The position numbers and the translations under genes are program-made. 21,202 bases of DNA. Origin: Methylotenera_A sp031369365. GTDB lineage: Bacteria > Pseudomonadota > Gammaproteobacteria > Burkholderiales > Methylophilaceae. The notes beneath the pieces were generated by a model. It was not told where the DNA came from. It ran no database searches and worked only from the letters and a program-made list of their open reading frames with translations. This document shows positions 1 through 6,112 of this stretch, one piece after another; the first letter of the stretch is position 1, and every line of letters begins with the position of its first letter. The stretch is from contig JANMOP010000099.1 of the NCBI GenBank assembly GCA_031369365.1, positions 1 through 21,202 of the forward strand. The letters run 5' to 3'.

Positions 1-37
1 AGATGTAAACTCATTGAAGTGTCGATAAGCATCTCCA
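1..37 (-). CDS. possible 5' end of a gene leaving the left edge
   Basis: An open frame starts with ATG at 37 on the minus strand (MEMLIDTSMSLH) and runs off the edge. An AGGAAG-like ribosome site lies about 10 nt upstream. A plausible minus-strand promoter has -10 TATAAA (plus positions 84-89) and -35 TTGTAT (107-112), 17 bp apart. Only 12 codons are visible, so the product cannot be named. A competing plus-strand reading (31 codons open from base 1, stop at 94-96) cannot be excluded. Confidence 0.25.
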
Positions 38-282
38 TTAACGGTGAACTTCCTAGCAGCCTACTCTTAAAAGCTACAACTAATTTATACGCTTAATTTT
101 TAATAAATACAACCTAAAATGTAAACGGGCTAATAGTTAAGACTTTGCCAACAAGTGTATTAATGGCTTTGTTTTTAGTGCTACGTGTCCGAAATTGCAC
201 AATCATGACGAACCTTTGAACGAGCTTTGATTTAATACCACCTTAATTTGTTATTAATTAACCAACAAAAAATTTTAAGTGG

Positions 283-311
283 TTGAAATTTAACAAAAAT
301 TTGAATAAATT
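283..311 (+). promoter_or_regulatory. candidate promoter for the 49-aa gene
   Basis: TTGAAA (283-288) and TAAATT (306-311) are separated by 17 bp, matching sigma-70 at five and four of six positions. The surrounding 97-373 is very AT-rich with no other gene. An 8-bp inverted repeat, ACCAACAA (261-268) and TTGTTGGT (314-321), brackets this promoter and could be an operator. The composition is so AT-rich that chance matches are likely. Confidence 0.3.
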
Positions 312-373
312 AGTTGTTGGTCTGGTTTTTGCTCAATATATGCTGTGTGTAATTAAATTATAGGAGTGATAAA

Positions 374-523
374 ATGACAATTTACCAAGTGATTAACAAG
401 CAAAACCAACTCGAGTATGCTTACCTTAACTATGAAGCGGCGCTAGAAGAGCTTGCCAAGCTAAATCAAAGCGGTGAAGAAAATTACTTTATGATTAACG
501 CGATTGAGGACGAAGATTTTTAA
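374..523 (+). CDS. 49-aa acidic protein of unknown function
   Basis: ATG at 374 opens a 49-codon frame beginning MTIYQVINKQNQLEYAYL and ending in the acidic tail INAIEDEDF. A good ribosome site (GGAG at about 363-366) sits 7-8 nt before the ATG, and a strong intrinsic terminator follows within 45 bp, so this looks like a complete one-gene transcription unit. The protein has no membrane segment or cysteine. The middle (YEAALEELAKLNQ) should form an amphipathic helix, so a small alpha-beta adaptor or regulator is conceivable. I do not recognise a family. Confidence 0.65.
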   Translation: MTIYQVINKQNQLEYAYLNYEAALEELAKLNQSGEENYFMINAIEDEDF

Positions 524-563
524 CTAAAAAAATCTAACTTAAACAGCGCATGCACTAAACATT

Positions 564-595
564 GGCAGCCCATTGTAATTTGCTGCCTATTTTTT
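564..595 (+). terminator. intrinsic terminator after the 49-aa gene
   Basis: GGCAGC (564-569) pairs with GCTGCC (582-587) around a 12-nt loop and is followed by TATTTTTT (588-595). It lies 40 bp after the stop of the 49-aa gene and overlaps the last codons of the convergent minus-strand gene. Confidence 0.75.
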
Positions 596-1018
596 AACGA
601 TTTTCTTTTTAGATGGCTGCCAATATAACGGCTCGCTCTTTTCTGCTTGATAAATCAGCATATATTTGCGCCGTAAATTCTCATAGGCCTCAGCCTCACT
701 TATTTTGTTAGCTTTAACTTGCTGTGCCGCTTGTAGCTGTGCAAATAGCGCCCAATCTGGGTTTTCTTGATAACCGCGGTCACTCATGCAATTTTCTAAC
801 ACGCGTGCTTGCCGACCCGCTTTTTCTAAACGCTGAAACGCTAGACTATCGGGTAATTTCAGCGCGGCTTTGTCCGAAATAAGCTCGCATTCAACACCCG
901 CTTTAGCCAAGGCCGAGAGCTGATAAGGCTTTTGGTCATCGGGTGCCATGCTGTCTGCGTACATCATCATGCCCAGCAGCGCTAGTGCTGGCACAAGTAT
1001 TACCAATATGCCTTTCAT
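587..1018 (-). CDS. hypothetical exported or membrane-anchored protein (143 aa)
   Basis: The N-terminus (MKGILVILVPALALLGMMMY, residues 1-20) is a hydrophobic signal or anchor without a lipobox. The rest is soluble, rich in Ala, Gln, Lys and Glu, predicted mostly helical, with a basic tail (KKKIVKK). The only cysteines are C44 and C77, which could form a disulphide in the periplasm. The gene lies 31 bp downstream of the protease-TPR gene on the same strand and is probably co-transcribed with it, so it may act with that protein in the periplasm. I do not recognise a family. Confidence 0.7.
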   Translation of the reverse strand: MKGILVILVPALALLGMMMYADSMAPDDQKPYQLSALAKAGVECELISDKAALKLPDSLAFQRLEKAGRQARVLENCMSDRGYQENPDWALFAQLQAAQQVKANKISEAEAYENLRRKYMLIYQAEKSEPLYWQPSKKKIVKK

Positions 1019-1049
1019 ACTTTTACGCTCTTACTTTCATACTGTCTAA

Positions 1050-2138
1050 CTAAAATTTATATTGATCCGTGTTTTGCGCCTCTAACTTTTCTGGCGAAAT
1101 TTCTTCTAGCAATTGTGGGTTAATTTCTTTAAGTGTGACGCGAATTTTATCTGCCTCATCTAGTTTGCCTTCGGTTTGCGCCATTTGTGCAATCGCTTGC
1201 AAGCTAGCAGGGTGGTTGGTTTGCAAACTAAGGGCTTTTTTAAAATGTGTTTTTGCCATGTTGGTTTTAACCAAGCTGGTTTTAACTGAGCTGGAGTTTG
1301 CCAAATTTAGTTCGGCTTTACCTAAATAATACCAAGCTTCTGCGCTGCTAGGCTCTTGTTTAACCCAATTACTCGCTATTGTTAGAACATCTTGCCAGCG
1401 ATTATTTTGATAAGGCAGCACAATTTGCATAAAAAATGGACGATTATTTTCAGCAGTATCCCAAAAAGGTACACCGTGGATTGAATTTAATGGCACAGAT
1501 TCAGTTTGCAGCAACGCTTTAACCATGTTAATAGGCATATTGTAATAATACGCGTTTTTGCCAGGGCTTTTAAACGTACTAATAGCAATCAGTTTGCCAT
1601 CGTAATCAAACACGGGGCTACCGCTGGCGCCTATAGCAAAGGCGGCTTGCGTGCGAATCACCTGCTCATTATCAAACGAGTACAACGCTTTAACTGTGCT
1701 AAGCGCCACAAACGGCGCGGGCGAATCAGAAGGCATAGAAATTGAAATCACTTGTTGCTCGTAATTTAGTTTTGACGAATCTGCCATGTCAATAGGCTTT
1801 AAATCAGCATATTGCACCTTTAAAATGCATAAATCGTGCTTCCAATCCGCCTGCAAAGATTCCACAGGGTACTGCGTGCCCCATTTGGTAATGCTAATGC
1901 CGTTAGCGTTGCCAAGCACATGGCAATTGGTGACCACATGGTCTTTAGTCACAGCAACGCCCGTGCCAAATCCATGCCCACCCGATTTTGTGGTGGTGCC
2001 CACTTTTACCATAGATTCTTTTAAACCGTACAATAACTCCATGCTTGGCTCTGGTAAACCTGCCGCATGTGCGCTTGTCGCCACTAAAAGCGGCACACCT
2101 ATAATTAATGTTTTAAGTAAATATTTGACACGATTCAT
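1050..2138 (-). CDS. trypsin-like serine protease with C-terminal TPR region
   Basis: Numbering is from the ATG at 2138 (362 aa); a GTG at 2141 gives one more residue. A Sec signal peptide (residues 1-25, ending TSAHA before AGLPEP) predicts a periplasmic protein. A chymotrypsin-fold domain follows, with the HtrA-like triad visible: H73 in TNCHV, D102 in HDLCILKV and S172 in GASGSPVF. No PDZ domain is seen. From about residue 240 the sequence turns helical with TPR-like pairs (AWYYLGKAEL..., AKTHFKKALSLQ..., HPASLQAIAQMAQTEGKLDEA). A three-copy pentapeptide repeat (SSVKT, SLVKT, NMAKT) lies between the helices. Protease-TPR architecture suggests a periplasmic quality-control or processing role; the substrate is unknown. 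It is the first gene of a likely two-gene unit. Confidence 0.85.
   Translation of the reverse strand: MNRVKYLLKTLIIGVPLLVATSAHAAGLPEPSMELLYGLKESMVKVGTTTKSGGHGFGTGVAVTKDHVVTNCHVLGNANGISITKWGTQYPVESLQADWKHDLCILKVQYADLKPIDMADSSKLNYEQQVISISMPSDSPAPFVALSTVKALYSFDNEQVIRTQAAFAIGASGSPVFDYDGKLIAISTFKSPGKNAYYYNMPINMVKALLQTESVPLNSIHGVPFWDTAENNRPFFMQIVLPYQNNRWQDVLTIASNWVKQEPSSAEAWYYLGKAELNLANSSSVKTSLVKTNMAKTHFKKALSLQTNHPASLQAIAQMAQTEGKLDEADKIRVTLKEINPQLLEEISPEKLEAQNTDQYKF
1248..1292. repeat. three 15-bp in-frame tandem units inside the protease-TPR gene
   Basis: Three adjacent 15-bp units (1248-1262, 1263-1277, 1278-1292) encode, in minus-strand reading order, SSVKT, SLVKT and NMAKT. Two units are nearly identical (GGTTTTAACCAAGCT and GGTTTTAACTGAGCT) and the third is more diverged. 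The frame is kept. Confidence 0.7.
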
Positions 2139-2362
2139 CACATGGGCTTTTCTACATTAAATTAACATTTGCTTGCTAGATAAATTATGAGCAAAGTCAC
2201 AAGTTTAAGTTCATACCTGCTAGTTTAAACGGCTGTTCAAAATTAAGCACGTTTAAAGCACGTATGGTAAAGCACCGCAATAGGGTTAGCAGAACTTAAA
2301 TTACTCAAATGGCCTCTTAAATGGTGTATTTACACAATTGCTAATATTATTTGAGAAACTCA

Positions 2363-2888
2363 ATGCGCAAAATTCTAATAGGTTTAACCTTAGTCTGCCC
2401 ATTATTATCAACAACAGCACACGCCGCAGACAACAACACGCGGCCAGGATTATGGCAAATCGAAACTACCTCAGACTTATTGCTGCTAGTACCACACCTG
2501 CCGCCAGATCAAATGCAGAGTATTAAAGACCTAGCCAGCGAATACGGGCTAGATATGCCACAAATTGAAAATGGCGCTGCCATCTCGCAAACATGCATGA
2601 CACAAGCTAATGGTTGATCAAAAAACGCTGCCCAATTTTTATAATACGCAATTAGGCTGTAGCTCTAAAAACGCCACCCGTAGCGGTAACAATTATAAAG
2701 TAGAGTTTGTGTGTGACAGTGTCGATTTAAAAGGCAATGGCACAGCAGAAGGCATCATTACATCCCCAGAGGCCTTTACAGGCCAAACTAATTTTACTGG
2801 CACGGCTCAAGGCAACCCAGTGAACGAGCAAGCTGATATTAATGGCAAATGGTTAAACGCAAGCTGTGGCGAGATAAAACCGTTATAA
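2363..2888 (+). pseudogene. DUF3617-type exported protein, split by a frameshift
   Basis: The gene begins at ATG 2363 (a TTG at 2351 is in frame, but GAGAAA lies 6 nt before the ATG). The first part encodes a signal peptide (MRKILIGLTLVCPLLSTTAHA) and the DUF3617-like start RPGLWQIETT, then stops at 2615-2617. The reading continues in the +1 frame from the overlapping ATG at 2610. That part carries the rest of the family pattern: a conserved cysteine region (LGCSSKNATRSGNNYKVEF), the FTG...F strand region and the end NGKWLNASCGEIKP. Removing one T near 2608-2609 (GCTAATG to GCAATG) restores a single frame of about 175 codons. The second half has no signal peptide or ribosome site of its own. 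It is a frameshifted gene, a sequencing error or, less likely, a translationally coupled pair. Confidence 0.75.
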
Positions 2889-2889
2889 A

Positions 2890-2937
2890 TAGATGCTCTT
2901 GAAAGGCGCTTATATATTGGGTGGTAGTGTGCATGCA
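2890..2937. repeat. dispersed hairpin-type repeat, copy 1
   Basis: This copy starts 2 bp after the stop of the DUF3617 gene. It aligns over about 47 bp with copies at 3391 and 4085; the shared core is GGCGCTTATATATTGGG followed by a TNGNAG-like motif. In this copy the right arm has diverged, so only a short ATGC/GCAT stem remains. Confidence 0.55.
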
Positions 2938-3078
2938 TTCCATGCCATTTAAGTGAAGTGGCTATGTTGCAATTAAAGAGGCTGTAATAAACTCCCAATA
3001 TGCTTGTAAGAGGTTTCGTACAAAGATTGCCGTAATATCCCTATTGTTGAATTCTTAGACGAAATTTAAAATTAAAAT

Positions 3079-3090
3079 TCTATTAATAGA
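3079..3090. promoter_or_regulatory. perfect 12-bp palindrome before the YeaQ-like gene
   Basis: TCTATTAATAGA is a perfect palindrome ending 16 bp before the start codon and just ahead of the AGGGGA ribosome site. It may be an operator or overlap a -10 element (TATTAA). The region is AT-rich, so chance cannot be excluded. Confidence 0.3.
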
Positions 3091-3106
3091 TATTAGGGGA
3101 ACAAAG

Positions 3107-3376
3107 ATGGGATTTATTATTTGGATTTTGGTGGGCGCTTTGGTGGGTTGGATAGCCAGTCTTATTATGAAAACGGACGGACAGCAAGGCACTATTTTAA
3201 ATATAGTCATCGGTATTGTTGGCGCATGGGTAGGCGGATATTTAATTTCACCTATGGTCGGCGTTTCTACAATTAATCAAAATGCGCTAAGTATTCCTGC
3301 AATATTAGTATCAATTGTTGGCGCTGTTATTGTAATCGCCATTTGGAATATGATCCGCAAAGGCACAACTCGGTAA
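3107..3376 (+). CDS. GlsB/YeaQ/YmgE family stress-response membrane protein
   Basis: This 89-aa protein is almost entirely hydrophobic, with three predicted helices at about residues 3-21, 28-48 and 60-83. The N-terminal GFIIWILVGALVGWIASLIM and the glycine-rich GIVGAWVGGYL are characteristic of the transglycosylase-associated family (Pfam PF04226), small inner-membrane proteins linked to stress responses whose biochemistry is unresolved. The ribosome site AGGGGA is 6 nt before the ATG. It is a single gene flanked by copies 1 and 2 of the hairpin repeat. Confidence 0.9.
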   Translation: MGFIIWILVGALVGWIASLIMKTDGQQGTILNIVIGIVGAWVGGYLISPMVGVSTINQNALSIPAILVSIVGAVIVIAIWNMIRKGTTR

Positions 3377-3390
3377 AATAGATTTTAAAC

Positions 3391-3438
3391 TATATGCTCT
3401 GGAAGCCTCTTATATACTGGGCTGCAGAGCATATGCTA
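3391..3438. repeat. dispersed hairpin-type repeat, copy 2
   Basis: This best-preserved copy has outer arms ATATGCTCTG (3392-3401) and CAGAGCATAT (3425-3434), perfectly complementary over 10 bp, with an inner AGCC/GGCT pair around TCTTATATACTG. It begins 14 bp after the stop of the YeaQ-like gene. It lacks a T-tract, so a simple intrinsic terminator is unlikely. Confidence 0.65.
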
Positions 3439-3465
3439 TACAGTATTCTAAGTTTATAGTATCAG

Positions 3466-3993
3466 TTATTTAACATCACTAGAGGCTAGCTGTTTAATAA
3501 ATTCTGTAATATTTTGCTGCAGCGATTTTTCATTTGCAATTTTCAATCGCGTAATTGCCACAAAAGCATCAGAAGTTGTCGCTGTTCCCGTGGCCGTGAT
3601 TGGCATCAGCTTTTCAAAGCCCTCTTTATAAACTCGATAATTCACAGTTGAAACCACGTCAAACGTTAAGCCAAACAAAGGCTGCTTAAGCGTAACCAAA
3701 TCTGCATCAATTTTATATTGGCCTTCTGCAGGTACGTCAGTCGTATAGCCCTCAATTGCCAATGATTCCTTCAATGCTGCACCAAACGCCTCTTTGCTCA
3801 CCTGCGATGTCCACATTGGATTTGTAACGCTACCACCACCCACATTTCTCACCATAAATTTGCTTTTTTGCTCGGCCTTAATTGGCGTAGAAGTTGCAGT
3901 TGGCCTCACAATCATGGATTCTTTTGTGGCTGGCGCAGCACACCCAGCAAGCAAGCTGATTAACAGAATAGGTAAAATTATTTTTTTAGACAT
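3466..3993 (-). CDS. outer-membrane-type lipoprotein of unknown function
   Basis: The start at 3993 is chosen over the in-frame ATG at 3999 because the ribosome site AAGGG (plus 4000-4004) abuts the upstream ATG but is 6 nt from the second. The N-terminus has a lipobox, LLAGC (lipidated cysteine C18 from this start). The residue after it is Ala, not Asp, which favours sorting to the outer membrane. After a Thr/Pro-rich linker comes a domain of about 130 residues (KFMVRNVGGGSVTN..., then FGLTFDVVSTVNYRVY) with alternating strand character, resembling small lipoproteins of unknown function in other proteobacteria. It lies alone, flanked by repeat copies 2 and 3. Confidence 0.8.
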   Translation of the reverse strand: MSKKIILPILLISLLAGCAAPATKESMIVRPTATSTPIKAEQKSKFMVRNVGGGSVTNPMWTSQVSKEAFGAALKESLAIEGYTTDVPAEGQYKIDADLVTLKQPLFGLTFDVVSTVNYRVYKEGFEKLMPITATGTATTSDAFVAITRLKIANEKSLQQNITEFIKQLASSDVK

Positions 3994-4084
3994 GAACATC
4001 CCTTATTATTAATTAAGTTTTAGTAGCTGAGTGAGTCAGCAAGCAAATTCTAACATCTACTTTGCTATGTGTTTCATTTTAAAA

Positions 4085-4131
4085 TAGACACCCTAACGGC
4101 CGCATAGATATTGGGTTGCAGGGCATCTACC
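4085..4131. repeat. dispersed hairpin-type repeat, copy 3
   Basis: The third copy has the core GGCCGCATAGATATTGGG. Its arms AGACACCCT and AGGGCATCT are complementary at 7 of 9 positions, compatible with compensating decay of the same hairpin. It lies between the lipoprotein start and the adjoining CCGTCATT palindrome. Confidence 0.55.
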
Positions 4132-4135
4132 TAAT

Positions 4136-4221
4136 CCGTCATTCTGAGTAAAACGAAGAATCCAGCTTTTAAAAACCAATGCTAACTACTGGATTCTTCG
4201 CCTAAAGGCTCAGAATGACGG
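4136..4221. repeat. long palindromic intergenic repeat (CCGTCATTCTGAG type)
   Basis: CCGTCATTCTGAG (4136-4148) pairs with CTCAGAATGACGG (4209-4221), and CGAAGAATCCAG pairs with CTGGATTCTTCG further in. The 86-bp unit could form a long hairpin. It has no coding capacity and resembles the palindromic repeats scattered between genes in many proteobacteria. It ends 15 bp from the vapC stop. Confidence 0.8.
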
Positions 4222-4236
4222 AACGCAGAGATCCTT

Positions 4237-4632
4237 TTAATTAAATGGATTTTCAATCACCAAACCGTCCACCATCATGCCATCCTGCATATCTTCTGAC
4301 AGCACTGCTATACAGCCCGCAACTAGCGCTGCCGAGCATATATGTGCATCGTAAAACGAAAGCTGATAACGCTTGCAAAGCTGCACCGCCAATTCGTGCG
4401 TAGCCTCGGTAAGGGGCACAATTTCTACGCAGGCTTTTAGCGCCTGCATAATTGCATCAATTTCGCCCCAGCTCAATTTTAATTTACGCTGACAAACCGA
4501 TACCACTTCGTTTAACACCTGCACGCTAATCACGCCGCCAGCCTCGAGCAGGCTTTCGGCTTTATCGGCCTTGTTAGAGTCGCTAGACAGCAAATATAAA
4601 ACCACATTGCTATCGATAAAAGGTTTGCTCAA
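4237..4632 (-). CDS. PIN-domain toxin, VapC-like
   Basis: This 131-aa protein has the acidic residues of a PIN-domain nuclease: D7 in FIDSNVVLY, E42 in VLNEVVSV, D95 in FYDAHICSAA and D114 in LSEDMQDG. VapC toxins of this type cleave RNA (often tRNA) with a divalent metal held by these residues. The gene follows the AbrB-type antitoxin by 12 bp on the same strand, the standard antitoxin-first order. The length is typical and the active site looks intact, so it is probably functional. Confidence 0.9.
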   Translation of the reverse strand: MSKPFIDSNVVLYLLSSDSNKADKAESLLEAGGVISVQVLNEVVSVCQRKLKLSWGEIDAIMQALKACVEIVPLTEATHELAVQLCKRYQLSFYDAHICSAALVAGCIAVLSEDMQDGMMVDGLVIENPFN

Positions 4633-4644
4633 TTGAAATGCTGC

Positions 4645-4878
4645 TTAATCGCGCGCGTTGGCTTCTAAGCGATCAAAATGAAAATCCGCAGGTAAGCGCC
4701 CTCGCAACCCACGCAAACGCGCCAGCAGCTCTTTAGCGCTAGCCTGCTTAGCCACCTCAAAGCTACGCTCACCCGCAATATGCAAATCAATCTCCTCGCC
4801 CTCTTTCAAGTTAAGCGCTTGCACCACGCTAGCAGGCAAGCGCACCGCCAGTGAATTACCCCATTTAGCAACTTGCAT
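4645..4878 (-). CDS. AbrB/MazE/SpoVT-type antitoxin, VapB-like
   Basis: This 77-aa protein has an N-terminal swapped-hairpin DNA-binding fold (MQVAKWGNSLAVRLPASVV, then LKEGEEIDLHI, residues 1-45). A charged C-terminal tail (residues 46-77, ending DFHFDRLEANARD) would wrap the toxin. It is paired with the PIN toxin 12 bp downstream, and autoregulation is likely through the palindrome at 4893-4921. Confidence 0.9.
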   Translation of the reverse strand: MQVAKWGNSLAVRLPASVVQALNLKEGEEIDLHIAGERSFEVAKQASAKELLARLRGLRGRLPADFHFDRLEANARD

Positions 4879-4892
4879 GGATTTATCCTTAA

Positions 4893-4921
4893 ATGATATA
4901 CAATAAATAAAAGTATATCAT
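4893..4921. promoter_or_regulatory. operator palindrome of the VapBC-like pair
   Basis: ATGATATAC (4893-4901) and GTATATCAT (4913-4921) form a perfect 9-bp inverted repeat with an AT-only 11-bp spacer. It lies 15 bp upstream of the antitoxin start and probably overlaps the -10 region. This fits autorepression by the dimeric AbrB-type antitoxin and its toxin complex. Confidence 0.7.
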
Positions 4922-4967
4922 AAAATTACAAACTACAACTTTTACTGGCGCATATTCACACCACTGC

Positions 4968-5048
4968 CCGTCATTCCCGTGAAAACGGGAATCCATTTAG
5001 GTTTTGCTTTAAAGTCAAACTGGATTCCCGTTTTCACGGGAATGACGG
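4968..5048. repeat. long palindromic intergenic repeat (CCGTCATTCCCGTG type)
   Basis: The 28-bp arms at 4968-4995 and 5021-5048 are perfectly complementary, separated by 25 bp. Each arm begins or ends with CCGTCATT/AATGACGG and contains CGGGAATCCA. Perfect arms suggest recent acquisition or active conversion. There is no coding capacity. Confidence 0.85.
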
Positions 5049-5096
5049 AGTAGTAAGGTTTTGGATTTTGGGTTTAGTTTTTGACCTTAATTTCCC

Positions 5097-5340
5097 CTCT
5101 ACAAGCCGATGGCGCTAAGGTCGCGACGCAGGAGCGGGCACTTGGCGGACATGCCCCTTGCGGGTACAACGCAGGCAATTCAGGAGTTTTCGGCGAGGAC
5201 TGTCTGAGCGCAGCGAGTTCCGCAGCCGCCTGAATTGTCGAGTAGCGCAGGGAAGCCGTCAGGCCGTAGTAGCGGGGTACTCTTTTATTTGGTTACTTTC
5301 TTTTGAGCAAGCAAAAGCAAAGTGAGGCGCCAAGAGGCGA
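5097..5340. other. GC-rich structured block without a convincing gene
   Basis: This block is visibly GC-rich between AT-rich flanks. It has inverted pairs suggesting a folded RNA or mobile repeat: CAATTCAGG (5176-5184) with CCTGAATTG (5229-5237), enclosing a second partial pairing (CGGCGAGGACT with AGTTCCGCAGCCG). A separate hairpin, ACTTTCTTTTG (5295-5305) with CAAAAGCAAAGT (5312-5323), follows. No frame longer than about 40 codons has a start and ribosome site. The TTTGGTTACTTTCTTTTG motif recalls a sequence I have seen near intergenic repeats in other proteobacteria, but I could not check this. The rest of the 5049-5375 gap is featureless AT-rich DNA. Confidence 0.5.
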
Positions 5341-5375
5341 AAAATAAGAACACATAATTCACATCAAAATAGATT

Positions 5376-6011
5376 CTATGTAAAATTTTCTAGTACATTT
5401 TTTACAAGTGCAAATCCTAATATAAATATTGCTGCTAGACCAAATGTCAATGAAATTGGATAAGTGATAATCCAAACTCTCGATATCCACAGGTCGAAAC
5501 GATTTTTATACCTATCTGCTAATTTTAATTGGTCTGTTCTGCGATCTACATCGTCCTCGACTCTAGCTAAAAGTAATGCGCTATTCCTAATATTTATAGC
5601 GAAGCCACTTAAACCTATTTTAACTATCTCTAATATTATGAAAGAAAGCGCTGATATGACCAAAAACAAAAATGAAATTGAAGATTGCAGAGGATCTAAA
5701 TAATCCTTTGTAATACTCCACAAACCGAAAAACGCTGCATAGCCAGCAGTTATAACAAGTTGAGTATACTGACGATACTCAGCATTTTCTTCTTTAAGGT
5801 ATTTGATATAGTGATCTAAATTTTTATCGTATTCACGTCTTGGATTATTAATTTTGTCCAGAGTGTCGTATTTATTAGCTATCTCGTAATCGTCCTCCAT
5901 ATTATTTAGAGTATTTTCTAAATCGATTACATTAACAATAGCCTTATTTTGTCCTTTTACAATAGCAATTTGACGTCTAAGTTCTGTAATTGGTAGTCGC
6001 CATTCGCCCAT
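5376..6011 (-). CDS. hypothetical three-helix membrane protein (211 aa)
   Basis: Residues 1-80 are charged and helical (possible coiled coil, many Asn, Asp and Lys). Predicted membrane helices are at about 84-102, 110-133 and 179-204, with a charged loop (RVEDDVDRRTDQLKLADRYKNRFD) between the last two. The start has GGA 7 nt upstream. The gene is markedly AT-rich compared with nrdJ and thiC, with AAA, AAT and ATA codons frequent, and it sits alone beside the GC-rich block and the toxin-antitoxin pair. That composition and setting suggest horizontal acquisition. The layout loosely recalls small two- or three-helix effector proteins of defence loci, but there is no partner gene and I recognise no family. 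Confidence 0.7.
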   Translation of the reverse strand: MGEWRLPITELRRQIAIVKGQNKAIVNVIDLENTLNNMEDDYEIANKYDTLDKINNPRREYDKNLDHYIKYLKEENAEYRQYTQLVITAGYAAFFGLWSITKDYLDPLQSSISFLFLVISALSFIILEIVKIGLSGFAINIRNSALLLARVEDDVDRRTDQLKLADRYKNRFDLWISRVWIITYPISLTFGLAAIFILGFALVKNVLENFT

Positions 6012-6088
6012 AAATTTTCCTAATTACATTCTTCTCTGTAACTGTAATACTAAATAAATTTGTACTAAAACATCTCTATCACAAAATA

Positions 6089-6112
6089 AAAAAGGAGCCG
6101 AAGCTCCTTTTT
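6089..6112 (-). terminator. intrinsic terminator after nrdJb
   Basis: On the minus strand AAAAAGGAGC pairs with GCTCCTTTTT around a TTCG tetraloop, followed by a T-rich run (TTTTTTATTTTG). It begins immediately after the nrdJb stop codon. Confidence 0.9.

Noticed and set aside
1..96. Plus-strand open frame from the left edge to a stop at 94-96
   Set aside because: Only 31 codons without a start. The overlapping minus-strand start with promoter and ribosome-site matches is slightly more plausible, and neither can be settled.
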